From Schistocephalus solidus (Eukaryota; Platyhelminthes; Cestoda; Diphyllobothriidea; Diphyllobothriidae), in contig WEDG01002508.1 in NCBI GenBank assembly GCA_017591395.1, positions 1-64,000 on the forward strand: DNA of 64,000 nucleotides, given 5' to 3'. The first letter of the stretch is position 1. The number at the start of each line of letters is the position of its first letter. Made by a program: the position numbers and the translations under genes. Shown here piece after piece: positions 1 through 12,109 of the stretch. The notes under the pieces were generated by a model. The model was not told the origin of the DNA, made no database searches, and saw nothing but the letters and a program-made list of their open reading frames with translations.

Positions 1-222
1 GACCGAACATGGAAGACTTAAACCACAGATTTGGATGAATTGGCATCACTTAGTACCCGAGACTGCCTATGCCTATCTCGCGCGATCCTAATTTTCAATG
101 CTAATTCAAATATTTGTGCAATCCTTAAGTGAAATGACAAACAGCTTAAAGACGGATCGTTAAGTTGCTTACGTAATTTTTTAAGTCTTTTTTTAAGAAA
201 ATGTGAAACAGTAGAAGAGACT

Positions 223-800
223 GTATGTGAATTAAAAATCTCATCTACTCCATGGGCATCACCCATTATTATCATTTCCAAGAAAGACGGTAAACGAAGG
301 TTGTGCGTTGACTACTGGCGGCTAAACGCGGTCACCGTATGTGACTCTTTTCTGTTGCCCTATATTGATGATACACTAGATGCCCTGGGCGACGCAAGAT
401 AGTTTTTAACTCTAGATCACAAGTCAAGTTACTGGCAGGTCAAAATAGAGCCTAAAGCTGGACACAAAACCGCGTTCACAGAGCCCCAAGGCCTTTTCAA
501 ATTTCAGACGCTTCCTTTCGGATTGTGTAACGCCACCACGGCGTTCCAACGAGTCATGCAAAAGGTCGTCCAGCATCAATTCCCCCACACTTGTCTCATC
601 TTCTTAGATGGTGTCATCATTTGCAGCGCACCTTTAAGGAACACAATGCCAACCTAAATCTTGTCATTGCAGGCCACATAGACGCTGGACTAACACTGAA
701 CCCTAGCAAATGCGTCTTTTTAAGACCAGAGTTTAGCCTCCTGGGCTATCGGGTATCGCCAGGACAGGTCAAGGGGAAGGCGCGCTGGTCGATTTCCGAA
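223..800 (+). pseudogene. Ty3/Gypsy-type reverse transcriptase remnant
   Basis: Read in frame from 226, the translation gives the N-terminal RT blocks of a Ty3/Gypsy LTR retrotransposon: STPWASPI, then KDGKRRLCVDYWRLN, then LDHKSSYWQ (the LD carries a catalytic aspartate), then TAFTEPQGLFKFQ and LPFGLCNATTAFQRVM. The second catalytic motif, normally Y/F-x-D-D, reads FLDG here, so an active-site Asp is lost. There is a TAG at 400-402. A frameshift near 630-650 moves the continuation into another frame, which ends in the typical SKCVF and LLGYRVSPGQ blocks. No LTR, protease, RNase H or integrase is seen nearby. It is a dead fragment of roughly 190 residues. Confidence 0.9.
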
Positions 801-803
801 AGC

Positions 804-2814
804 TAAGTGAAATCTCAAATTCTGAACATATTTCTTTGTGTCTTGCTGGCATTATTAACGTATTTTTTGATAAAAAATTTTTATTTCTAAACCTCAATCA
901 ACGGAACATACCTGTGGTGTTTGTCTTTAAAAATAGGTGGAATTATGCAGTCTCGTACCATTTCACCCGACATAGGCTCATTTCTCGTTCTCAAATTTTG
1001 AACGTATTTCTTCGTTTCTTGCTGTATTTATTAGCTTAAGTATTGATACTTGTTTGTATTCCTCTCCTTTATACAACTATATATACCTCCGGTTGTTATG
1101 TTTAACAAAAGGCGAAAATATTCAGTCTCATATTGCTTCCCCCGACATAGCCTCACTTTTCATCCTTACATATCCTCGTAAAAAGTAGAATTATAAAGCA
1201 CGAACATAGAATTAAAGTAGAATTTATAAACACACTATCAATTTCCATCAGTAAGCTCTTTGCAGTTACCATTTTTATTGTTGAAATGTCAACCATGTGG
1301 AATTCTATATAAGCATAATTGTTTTTTTTTATCCTGCGTAAATTGCATTAATATTTTCTACAAAAGATGAAACCAACAATCTCAGCTCATCATAAGATAT
1401 CTGTCACGGAACCCAAGCGTTGCCTGATTACACCTTTTAATCTCAACATTGACTCAAATATACAACACATACTAAATCTAAACAGCTTAACCTGGCCGCT
1501 TTACAGCACTGCAATGACTACATGATGAAGTTTGGATCTATTTGATCTATATTTGGTCACCTGTTTCATGGTAACATATCTGATGTACGCTCTCAGGACA
1601 GCAGACGCCTCGACTCGCTTGTTCAATTGGTCGACAGCGAGGCTTTTGACAGACAGAAAGGTTATCATAATTTTCTCCTAAAAAATTCTCCCATACACAG
1701 ACGCCCAGTTGACGTTGCTGTGAAAATTTTGTACTCGGGTGGTTTTACCTACAAGACAGTGGAAGCGAAATGCCTCTCTACGCATAGGAAGAATCTTCCT
1801 ATCTTAGTTAAATCGTTTTGAACAATTTAAGTGGACTCAATCTTTGCTAAACGACGTCGCACTTCTCGCTATTTGGAAATGACAAAATGTTTCCTTTGTC
1901 GAGCACTTACACAAATGGAGCGAAGAAATGGGTCACACCTGTCAAATATATCATTTACGTCTCATTTTACTATTTACAATTCTGGTAAAATTTTCACTTT
2001 CCTCAACGCTTTTGAAAATCCATCTCCTCAGATGTCCAGTTCAGACAGCCCCTCCAGTCCACCTTCTACTTCGTTTCCCTCACGGTCGATTTATTCAATT
2101 TCCGGTGCTTTAAGCCCACCTTTAATGTCCGCAGCCCCGTCTAAAGCACTTATGCCGTCTAAACCGTCTATAGCACTCAGACCGACAGCTTCCCCTCTTT
2201 TAACGCTGTTCTGCAGGTTTCTCCATGAAATTTCCTGAGCCATTCCAAATAAATAGCGTACCTCAAATTCAACATGCGCTATCATCTCAATTTACAGACA
2301 ACTCATTTAACCCTCCACAAACTAGCACGTCCCATAACCCCACTGAACATGTTATACCCCCAAATACATCACCTAAGACAGGTCGTCCAAAGGACGTCAA
2401 TCCAAACCAAATCCAAAATCAAAGTAGCGCAGTTCCAACTAAATGCATGCTGCCTTTTCCAAAACTAACCAAACCTCTACAACAGGCAAATAACCCTAGC
2501 CAGGTTAACCGATATATAAAACATGAATTCTTAGCCCTTAATTCTTATAGCTGCTTAACCTTTCCCACCGCATTCTATATTCCATCTAATTTCCCTCCAT
2601 TCCGTTTTTAACTACCAACAGGCATATCCCGGTCTTAACCCCTATAATGCTTCGATACCATAAGGTTATATTCCAACACGTTTAAGATATCCCTCTCAGC
2701 CTTTTGGTTACGGACGTTCTTCATACCAGTAGTTCTGGCACATTTGGCAGTTACTCTTCAAACCACAATAACATCTACCCCAATTTAGGTGTGGGGACAA
2801 TGTAATGGCCCGAT
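804..2814. other. AT-rich stretch without a recognisable gene
   Basis: Short open frames at 1627-1821 and 2027-2238 are Ser/Pro-rich or featureless and match no family I know. No repeats or motifs were recognised. It lies between two retroelement remnants and may be decayed transposon DNA, but that is a guess. Confidence 0.4.
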
Positions 2815-3122
2815 CTTTACTTACTTAGCTGGCACTTACCTGAGGAGGAAGAAGTTAGAATTGTCAAAGGTAAGAGTTTCTGAGTAGAATGTCGTTGGAA
2901 ATTTTCAATTTTAGAATGGCTAGACTCGTTCATTCAACCAAAGAATGGGCAAAAATATTCAAGAATGGGAAGGACAAACATTCGTTAAAGTCTTCATTTA
3001 ATTTCAGGAGGGCAAAAGTTATAAGAAATAAAGCCACAAATCTGGGCAGATTTGGCCATAATTCTACCAGTATGAGGCAAGAGAGCTAAATTATTTGTGT
3101 AGTTTAAACTGAAGTCTTTGAT
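2815..3122 (-). pseudogene. Non-LTR retrotransposon RT 3' remnant, left arm
   Basis: On the minus strand the translation contains IKDFSLNYTNNLALLPH and AQICGFISYNF. This is the block following the RT palm in jockey/CR1-like LINEs, normally KDLGV... plus a K/R-rich helix. It aligns along its whole length with the plus-strand remnant at 3171-3480 but has more frame damage. It is one arm of an inverted repeat. Confidence 0.7.
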
Positions 3123-3480
3123 GCCGTAACCTCTTATTTTTGAAGGTTGCCCTATGATTGAACTTTCCTCCATCAAGGACTTGGGCTTAAGCTACACCAA
3201 TAAATTAGATCTTTCGCCTCATGCCGATAGAATCACGGCCAAAGCTGCTCAGATTCGCGGCTTTATTTCTTATAATTTCTACCTTCCTGAAATTAAATTA
3301 AGATTTTATCGTATGTTTGTACTTCCCATACTTGAATTTTGCTGTCCTTTCTTCGGTTTAATGAACGAATCTAGCCATTCAAAATTAAAAATTTCCAAAT
3401 ACATTTTACAAAAAAACTCCTATTTCCGACTCTTTCAACTGCTTCCTACTCAACAAGATGCCAACTAACGAAGCATACAT
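2815..3480. repeat. Inverted repeat of two LINE remnants, about 310 bp arms
   Basis: The left arm (about 2815-3122, minus) and right arm (about 3171-3480, plus) are diverged copies of the same LINE segment placed head-to-head, with about 48 bp between them. Both begin at the same protein position (Ile-Lys-Asp). Matches run from the inner ends, through the shared CTGAAATTAAAT, out to the AGTGCCAGCTAA / GATGCCAACTAA positions. Confidence 0.75.
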
Positions 3481-3735
3481 TTCTTTGGCTCAGGAGAGTT
3501 AGAGCAGGCTTTTGTCTCCTTTTCCGACTAAATTATAGTTCAACTCTCCCCAAGCTTTCTGTCATTACCCCCGTTAGTCTTCCTTATAACCTAAGAAATT
3601 CTGCCCTAACTATACCTCCCCCTGCATCCTGCACGTTTAAACGCTCCCTATTCTTGGCTTCTGGTGATAGCTTTCTTTGGAATAACTTGCCAATTGAAAC
3701 AAGGTCGTTAACTAGTCCATCTGTATTCAAGTAAA
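3171..3735 (+). pseudogene. Non-LTR retrotransposon RT C-terminal remnant, right arm
   Basis: The open frame gives KDLGLSYTNKLDLSPH, then RFYRMFVLPILEFCCPFF. This corresponds to the thumb region (VRPILEY.s.vW) of jockey/CR1-type LINE reverse transcriptases. After a stop at about 3466 another frame continues with RRVRAGF-like and SLPYNLRNSAL sequence and ends in FLWNNLPIETRSL...FK, the standard C-terminal end of these proteins, with a stop near 3733. The upstream palm with its catalytic Asp residues is absent, so this is a 5'-truncated dead copy. Confidence 0.8.
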
Positions 3736-4198
3736 GACTGCACATTTATCTTAACACTGATTCTATTAACGGCAACGTGAGAGTGACGGAGCTAAGAAGG
3801 ACGTTATACCCTTACGTGTTGTCAAATTATATCGCTTCACAACGGTTATTTGATATTTTCCTTCTAGAAAATTCAACTTCACTTTAAACCTTTCTGAATC
3901 TAATCTGGCCAAATTTCTTTAAGTTTAAGTGTATTCAATGGCCAAAACCTCGGAAAATAAGGTATTTTACAGCATGCCCTTGGTATGTTTCTTAGTCAGC
4001 AGTTAATTTTTTTCATGCATATGAAGCACGCCAGTGTTTAGTCGTTATTCAGTACTGCTGAATATTATTTCCAGAAGCTTGCATTTTTCAGAAAACCGTG
4101 GTTCGGTAAAAAGTGCTGGAATATAATAATTTTCTGGAGCACCTTGAACCCGTTGTTTAACCTAGCAGCTAGAGTTGCGGTGAACCCAGTCTTTTGGC

Positions 4199-5997
4199 AT
4201 GAACCAGCTTAAGCGATTTGGGAGCTTTGGAGGTTACGGCCTTGGACTTGTAGGGGGCCTTGGCTTGACTGCTTTTGGAATTCAGCAGTCTTTGTTCACA
4301 GGTATGATTTAATGTCCGCTTTTACATCAGTTTAGTCGATGGCGGTCATCGAGGTATAATGTTTAGTCGAATCGGAGGTGTGAAACCGGACATATATCCC
4401 GAAGGCCTTCATTTTAGGTACGTCATGATTCTCTCATGCTGATTTTATTTCGCAGAATTCCCTGGTTCCAGTACCCCATCATTTACGATATCCGGTCCAG
4501 GCCGCACAAGATCACGTCTCCGACGGGCAGCAAAGGTCTGTTCGAACAGTATATTGTCATATGACAATATACTGTAATATATTTGCATCCGATTTTGAAT
4601 TATTTATCACCTTTGCCTTGCCAGGAGCTGCATTCTGCTCTCTTGTGCATTTTTTATTTCCTCAAACGGTTTCCTTTTGAAAAATTAAAAACAAGTTCAA
4701 TCGCTCCCAAATCGTCTCCATCAAAAGGTTGCACCGCAGCCTGTAAGACGAACGTGCGAAAGCTTGGTGCCTTTCTGTGCATTTTACAACGGATTCATTT
4801 CTGTTTATTGCGTCTCTTCGCGTTGCTGTCCCTCCTGTTAGAACAGTTTTAGTCGTCTGTGCGTAGTTCTTCGGTTCAGCACACGCTTCGGCTTAGCTCC
4901 GAGTATTCGCACAGGAAAAGTTTGAGTGCAATCTTGCATGCGGAATCGCACTTACTGACAGTTTTTAATCTGTTCTGTTTTGAATTCCAGTCTTGTGCAA
5001 TATCTATCGGGTAGATCTCTGCTCGACTCTGAGCGGATAGTAAGCTACAGCGAACCTTGCGACATTTATCTAGATACTTTTTAGTTCCTACACCGTCTTC
5101 CTTTGGTTTTGTTGTATCGTTTTTTGAATGTTTTACCCGCAAGCCTTTTATGCGACTGAATTTCATCCCTTTTAGATCTGCAGACTATTAATCTGACACT
5201 TCGAGTGCTATCTCGCCCTGAGGTGTCCAAACTCCCGGAGATATATCGAACCCTTGGAACAGATTATGATGATCGTGTTCTTCCCTCGATTGTGAACGAG
5301 GTGCTTAAGGCTGTGGTTGCAAAATTCAATGCCAGTCAACTTATCACTCAACGGCAACAGGTCTCTCTTCTAATCCGTAAGCAACTTGTCGACCGTGCTC
5401 GCGACTTCCACATTGTCGTTGATGACGTCTCGATAACCGATTTGACCTTCTCTCAGGTTTACGCTGCAGCTGTCGAAGCAAAGCAGGTACAGTGGGACTT
5501 TGCGTCGCTTTCCGTTTCGGTCTTTAGCTATCGCCACATTTTGCCTTTACCGTTTATCGTCTGCGCTTGTTTCCTGACCGGTGAATTTTATTCTATGCAG
5601 ATTGCTCAACAAGAGGCACAGAGAGCTCAGTTCCTGGTTGAACGTGCGAAACAGGAGCGTCAACAGAAAATTGTCATGGCTGATGGTGAAGCACAAGCGG
5701 CCAAACTGATTGGTGACGCCTTACAGGCAACCCCGGTTACTTAAAGCTGAGGAAGATAAAGGCCGCCGCACAGATTGCAAGGACGGTAAGTAGCTATACT
5801 TCTAGTTAGTTTTTATACCTTTGTCTTTAACTCGGCGTGCTATTTTTTCGTTAATATTTATGTCCCCTGTTTTTTGTGTGGTTTTATAGCTCTCTCAGTC
5901 ATCTAACCGCGTCTTCCTCAATGCGAACACTCTGCTCTTGAACCTGGCTGATCCCCAGTTCGATGCCAGTGCGGAAAAAGTCCTCAAAAAGAAGTAA
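4199..5997 (+). CDS. PHB2: Prohibitin-2, six exons, one frame break
   Basis: Prohibitin-2 forms ring complexes with prohibitin-1 in the inner mitochondrial membrane, acting as a scaffold and protease regulator. Exons are 4199-4301, 4336-4417, 4456-4535, 5176-5486, 5601-5785 and 5890-5997, all with GT/AG ends and consistent phases. The ATG at 4199 opens a Gly-rich hydrophobic N-terminal segment. It is followed by [29 protein letters not shown] and SPTGSK (SPFH domain), then [37 protein letters not shown] (coiled coil) and a KKK tail. Introns 1 and 2 are only 34 and 38 nt. In exon 5 the sequence after LIGDALQA reads TPVT and stop, where the family has NPGYLKLRK. One base is missing around 5728-5734, next to a CCCC run; downstream, the [15 protein letters not shown] frame resumes and splices correctly into exon 6. 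With that base counted the protein would be about 289 residues, the normal size. Either a consensus indel or a true lesion. Confidence 0.95.
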
Positions 5998-8900
5998 AGG
6001 CCCTCCGTACTTGCTCTTGGGGGCTGTTGTTAGCTTTGTCGTACGTAGTCTCGACTCCTTTCCCAATCTGTACATTGATCTTTTTATTCTAAAGCAATAC
6101 CACTTCCATTTACAAGAGTTCGACTGGATTTTTTTCTGTACAAGTTATAAAAATGCTGTTGATCCTTTTCTGGTTTTACGAAAATGCTGCGTCGCGTGAT
6201 CGTGGATTGTTGAAAGCTGCTAAGTTAACACAATCTGACCATTTAAGAAGTATTCCAGGTATTAAAGTTAATTTTCAACCACGTCACTACCGTAAAGCTA
6301 CCGCTATAGTAATAAACAAGCATTGGAACGAATGTATTTTCTTCGTTCATTTACGTCGGGCTTGTCTATCACGCAATGAAACTCCATTTACAAAGGTAGA
6401 TTTTCATTAGATTAATTGCCAACGACCGATTAAATTGTTTGATAAGCTTACGACAACGAGGCGTGTTTACGCATCAGCCAAGCATTTGCATACAGATTTT
6501 AGAGTGCATGATATGGGCCTATCTGTCCATTTGCACATCACATACGGGCTTCTCAAACATCTTCCCCATTATCTTGCTTTCCTCCTCTTTAGTCCAATAG
6601 CTGCTCACTCTCGCAGGCGTGTCTCTGTAGCGGCGCTGGTGCCAGGGCTTTCCGTTCTGTAGTGGCGGCAACAAGGGTGTCATCTCTGCGACCGACTTGA
6701 GCGTGTCATAAGGTTGTGGTATCTTGTTTTGTGATATCGCCAGCTGCATGAGTACCTTTTTGTTGCGCCTGTTATGGTGTGGGAACAAATTGCGTAGTAA
6801 GTATAGGACAAGTGATTTCCGTGCAAAAGTAACGTTTTAGTTTTTCGATCAACAATAGGACTACCCACCGCATCTGCAGTGCGGTGAGTGATATCTCAAT
6901 AAATAACGGCATGGACAAGCGTTCGGATAAAAGCAGTCTTTTTGTCGTATTCATCAGCATCACAAACGCTCTAACCCATGACTTAAAGTGGTTTATTACT
7001 AGGTTTTCAGGTTACTATCGTTTGTCTTTGGTTTGAAGCAATTCCGAATGAGGTTGTCGACAAACCTGTGGTAATTTCTTTGACCCTCTTAAAGTAATTT
7101 CTGGACTAATGATTCTCTATATTTTATCCGTTCCGTTCAGCGACAGCTGCTTTGGCGTCTTACTGAAATCAATTTAGTCACCATTAAGTCAGTAAACCGA
7201 GCTCATCTACCACTGGTTTTTCTTTCGGGGATGAATTGTAGGACAGGCCCTATTTGTCCAATCAGCCAAATAGGGGACACTGTTGGTACCATTTGGACGG
7301 CAAACCTGATCCGGTGACCATCGCGTCCTCTACAACTTCGTCGTAAGTAACAGTGACAACTGACTTCTTGAAAAATAATGGGATGACTGCAGGTAGAGCC
7401 GAGTTTCTTAACCACAAAATGCGATTGCTGATCTGAAATTCAGAGTACAGGATGGCCACAAAGTAAGACCCTTGACTGTCATGGAATTCATTGAATGGGA
7501 GTAACAGCGCGCATTGGAGTGCGATTGCACTTGCGCTCCAGAATTTCCACGATGTCACTCCGGTTCGAAAGCATTTTTTGCAAGCTTATCTGTAGTTAAT
7601 TCGTTGAATTCTTTCATTAGAGTCTCGTCAGTTTTGTTTCTTTAGGAAACCATGACATCCAAATGTCTTGCGTGGATAATCAACGCATAATATTTAAGAA
7701 CTCTCGCCTAAACCTCGTTTACCCCTCTTAGTCATATCACGTGCAAATCCCAATGCCGGGTATCATCCAACATCTTTGCGTATAATGGTTTTATCTCAAG
7801 CCTCCGGAGACCATTAGTCCACAACGCTACTTCGTCAGGCTTGGTCAGTGACATTAAGCCGAAACCGATACGGGCAGAGCATAACGTCTGATTCGGAACG
7901 AGCCTCCAGGTAAAAGTCTACCCGTTTTATCGCCATTAGACCGCTTCAGTTATCAGTCCAACTGCCAAGTCAGTTGTAGACCTCCATAAGATGTCATTAA
8001 GGAGATTATTTTGGCTGTGGCCTGAAGGCATCCGAGCGTTGCCCGACCCGCCATTTAACGTGTAGGGCGTGACTTCTACCGCAGATTCCTCGTGAAATGC
8101 CCTCCTTTGACGAATTTCTGTCACTGTTAGCATTCGAAATAATAGCCACAGCTGCAGACTGGCGGCCAGTCGAAGTCTACATGAGCTATTCTGAAACAAA
8201 ATCCGCGACAGTAGTATACTTTTTGGAACTCTCGAAAAAAACGCAATCCGTTATTTGTGACGTTGCATCGTGCCTTTCAGTCTGAAATTGGTTATTATGG
8301 GAAGTAAAGTTGCTTAATGACTTTACCATGCAAAAAATGAACCCCTCTTCATCGGGAGTAACGGGTTGTAATCGGTAGGATGTTTTGTTTACCCTAGTTC
8401 CTGCGTAAACTAATGATATATGTCAGAGAGAAACAAACTGTCAGTTAAAAACAGCTCGTATCATATCTTTTGATTGTGAATGTGTCTGTGTTTTAACCTT
8501 GGGGCTTAATAGACAGCAAATATTACACTACGCGGCCAATATCAACGTCAACATGATCTCTGCATCGCTCAGCTGGTGCCTCGGAGGATACTGCGACTTA
8601 TCCTCACGGACAACATCTTGAAAGTGAATTTTCTTCCGATCGCAACCACCAATCGCTAGTACTGTAATGATTTGCTATTTCCCATGATCCAGACACGTGC
8701 TTCGTTGACTCGAAGCAAAGCTCGTCTGCAATTTAACCTCTATCAGAATGCGCCGTTGCTATGAGGATTAACTGGAAAATGTGCAGATTTGGAAGTAACC
8801 CTGGGTCCGCTTGATCGGCATTTGGGGCTGGAACGCAACTGCATAACAATTTTTAGAGGCCACGAACTCTAGGACCGATTAAGCCAGCATTGATGATGGT

Positions 8901-10558
8901 TATTATGAAGTTATGTCCAGCGCGTCAAATTATATTGTTGCGTTGTTGGTTCGAAGGCGCAGTATAAATATCTGTCTAGTAAACAGTGGGAAATGTGTTT
9001 TTCTTAACCGATCTAACCAGAATCCGGTAATTGGCGGTCGAAGATTACTACTAAGATCACTGCGTGTACTTCTGAATAGCCAGACGGTAACTTAAGGAGA
9101 TATAAGGAAAAGGACAATTCAATTGTTTACCATTAAAACCAAAACATAATGTAAGAAGGGAACGATTTAAACGTGGTTTTCTTCTGCTTGCTTTGTATTT
9201 ACGCCTCAGACGTATATTAGAATCGGCTTCTTAGACCACGCATGCTTATTTAAGCTCACTCTTCTGTTTAACGAACTGGAGAAAATATAAAGCTTCGCAG
9301 CGGGATTCAAAAGGAAAATCCGCAGCCCTCGACTGCCAGCAGAGTCACGTAGAAGCCTTTAAGCCGGTCTATTGAGTACCTCTGCAGTCGTTGTGGCTGA
9401 GCTACTAGATCTTACAACCTACTCACCACTGTCTTATTACTGACTGCCAACCGGAAACCAAAAAATCACAATCCACACGACAACAAATTAGCATGTAACT
9501 AAGCGGAACCGAAATGGTATGTCTTAATTACGTGTGCTCATCGAAGTGCTTCCAAGTTTTCCAGTGAAATTCTCCACGGAACTGTGATGCTAGGGAACAA
9601 ACACAGTGGAAACGGAATAAAAATCTCTCATTTGGTAACCCCCATCAATTGACGATGCCCCAATCTGAGGCGTGGAAATCCCAAAAGTGGGTCCGGCTTC
9701 CATCGAGCCCTGGATTATACGCTCATCAGAATCTGGTGAAACAAAAACGTAGTGTTTGCTAGACAGGCTGCCGATGCAGAGTTACGATGATTTAGGTGCG
9801 AACTTAGGTGCAACCACACCATAGTGTGTTGTAGAGACAGAAGTAAGATTACCCAAGTGAATCAAACGAGCCGAAGCCTGCTCGTTTAAGACATCGAATC
9901 CACACACGATCTTCATACAGTCACCCACGAATTTTTCTCACAGAACGCTAGGTGACAGTTCAACTAGATCCATTTTAAAACTCCGTGCTGTTTCTTAAGC
10001 TGTTGTCAGAAACTGGTATAAAAGCTTCTTCAGAGCAAAAGACAACTTCCTAAGGTGTTTGAGGTTAAAAAGGACATTAATAGCGACGGCTGAAAAAAAT
10101 AATCCGTGTTTGGTAGAGCAGTATGTCTTATCTTCAGTTCACAAAACACTCCCGCATTAGAAAACGATCTCCAGTTTCTTCAGTTGTGAAAGACGTCATA
10201 ACTGACGAGTCTAGCTTTTACCTGGGGCCTTTTGGACAAAAAGTTTTTCCCATATAGTCTTGGATTTGATATTTCCTAATAGGTTTTTATTTATTGGGAG
10301 ACGGCAACTGAACACAATAACCATGCTGATATGTCTAAAAATCGACCACATGGACTTAAAGGTAGTAGTATTCGTTTTTTTTTCAAGTCTTATAAGCACC
10401 TAATTATATTTGACGGCGGTGTTCCTCTGTGATTAAATTTGGTGCTACCTACGCAAAATAGTTAAAATTTGTCTATCCATAAGGACATTTATCCAGCTGG
10501 TCATTATAAAATTCCAAAAGAGGGATCGATATAAACTGCAATGCAATAATCGTTTAAC
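5998..10558. other. Long intergenic stretch, nothing assignable
   Basis: Between the PHB2 stop and the CFAP77-like gene I see only short unrelated open frames (for example 6519-6788, 7262-7558 and 7936-8199, all minus) without family motifs. No RT, nuclease, transposase, tRNA or tandem repeat was recognised. The first few hundred bases presumably include the PHB2 3' UTR. Confidence 0.5.
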
Positions 10559-11063
10559 TCACGCGATCGCTGCCTCATCGAACTCAGTCTTGTATTTATG
10601 CTCCAAAACGCATTTAATGGGTGTGTGCGGACGTTGGGGGTGACCAAAGATCATGTTTTTCGGGAAATGAGGCTTTTTGTTTCTGCCCAGGGCCTGTTTC
10701 GTCGTATCTAGCTTAAAATCCTTTTTGTCCGCAAACTCCTCCCAATCGGGAACTGGGTGTATACCTGCCTTAGCACTTTCGATGTTTGTGCGCAGAAAAT
10801 CACGTGGAAAGTCTGAGCGTGCTCGTCTCTTCGGGATAGGCCAGCGTAAACAACGCAGGAGTGCCTCCGGGTCATACTCGCTGCGCATACCATAGACGAA
10901 ACAAATCGGGCTGCCTCGGCCTACCTCGCAGAAGTGGTTTTCCCAGTTGTGGTCGCTGTAATATCTCATTTTTTAGCATGGTATTTCGGATTATACCCAT
11001 CTGGCCGGGGGCAATGTATTCGCATCTCTGAAAAACGTCTAAGGCGACAGACCTCTTTGGCAT
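10559..11063 (-). CDS. CFAP77: CFAP77-like ciliary microtubule protein, frame-broken
   Basis: CFAP77 is a microtubule inner protein that stabilises the B-tubule of axonemal doublets. From the ATG at 11063 the minus strand encodes GIIRNTMLKNEILQRPQLGKP, then RGRPRQPD. After a one-base shift at about 10901-10904 it continues FVYGMRSEYD, then ESAKAGIHPV (family: ..AVKAGL..) and FPKNMIFGHPQRPHTPIKC (family: PPNMTFG...RPSTP), ending VLEHKYKTEF. The conserved blocks come in the family order and the total is about 167 residues, shorter than the vertebrate protein. The last codons read GCGTGAGT, so 10561 is either a stop codon or the start of a GTGAGT splice donor leading to another exon. The frame break could be an assembly indel or a short unrecognised intron boundary. 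Assignment rests on motif order recalled from the family. Confidence 0.75.
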
Positions 11064-12109
11064 TGTGAACTGTCACACGCGTGAGTGGCTGTCTGCTGCC
11101 GCTGCCGAAATTCCCCCCTTCTGACTTCTAACCTTGAAAAAATCAATAATTAGATGCGCGAAGCGGACTTTCGAACTTTAGCTACTTCTTCAATCACACA
11201 TACCTGAGGCTCCCATTGAAAATCTCCCATGGAGCTTCGTGATTTACTGGACCTGTAGTTTAGTTTTCTAGCCTTATCATTATCAAAAGCTTGCACTTTT
11301 CTGAAGCCGAATTCACTAGTGTGCTCGTTTTTTGACATTTATTTACTGCTGTCAGCTTTGGCCCTATTCTCACTTTCTGATCGTGTTTGCTGTCTTTTTA
11401 CAACATCTGAAGTGTTAAAGCTTACAGTTGAAAATAATATCGTCCTTCAGGAATGCAAAAATTGATCGGTTGACCCCAAGCGATCAGCTAGCTTTCCTTC
11501 CGCTGATTAATTCGTAATTGCTAAATTCGAGAAGATATCAGTGATGAAACGCAGTTTAAGTAGACTGTGAAGGTCCAATATCTCTCGGTGTTTGTCTTGT
11601 TTACACACTGTGTCAGCATTTTTGCCAACAATATTTCATTGCCGGTCAAAAAGTTTGCGGCTTAAACAGCAAGCCATCCCATGCCCGTTTCACGCGATTT
11701 GGAGCGAGATTATACGTCTAAAGAAATAGGCCCCTCTCAAATTAGGATAGAATTATGATATGCCTGTCTTGTCATTATGTTTTTCGAAATAGTGAGAAAT
11801 TTTAGATATATAGCTGACGAACTTCCATCTGAAAAGCTGCGCAACCAAGAAATAACTGGATCAGTTTGCTTCAACTTTTTGCTACTTTACCTGTGCATCT
11901 AGTGAGATCTGACTCATAGTTGAGCAGTAATTAAACGCGCTTCTAGAAAATGGCATTTCTTGTACAATTAAACTGTTACACCGCTCCCAAATAGGCATTA
12001 CATCTTGTAGGACAGGTTAATATACTTCAAAATAAGCACAATGCAGTGAGAATTACTGAACACACACCCAACTCATTGGCAGTTCCAGAAGAGTTTTTCT
12101 TCCACAGTT
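11064..12109. other. Intergenic; possible upstream exon
   Basis: One minus-strand frame (11150-11338) starts with Met, is charged and lies just upstream of the CFAP77-like frame. It could be an N-terminal exon, but no clear splice pair joins them. The rest is AT-rich and featureless up to the first LINE-tail sequence. Confidence 0.3.

Noticed and set aside
11150..11338. First exon of the CFAP77-like gene
   Set aside because: No convincing donor/acceptor pair or family similarity; kept only as a remark.
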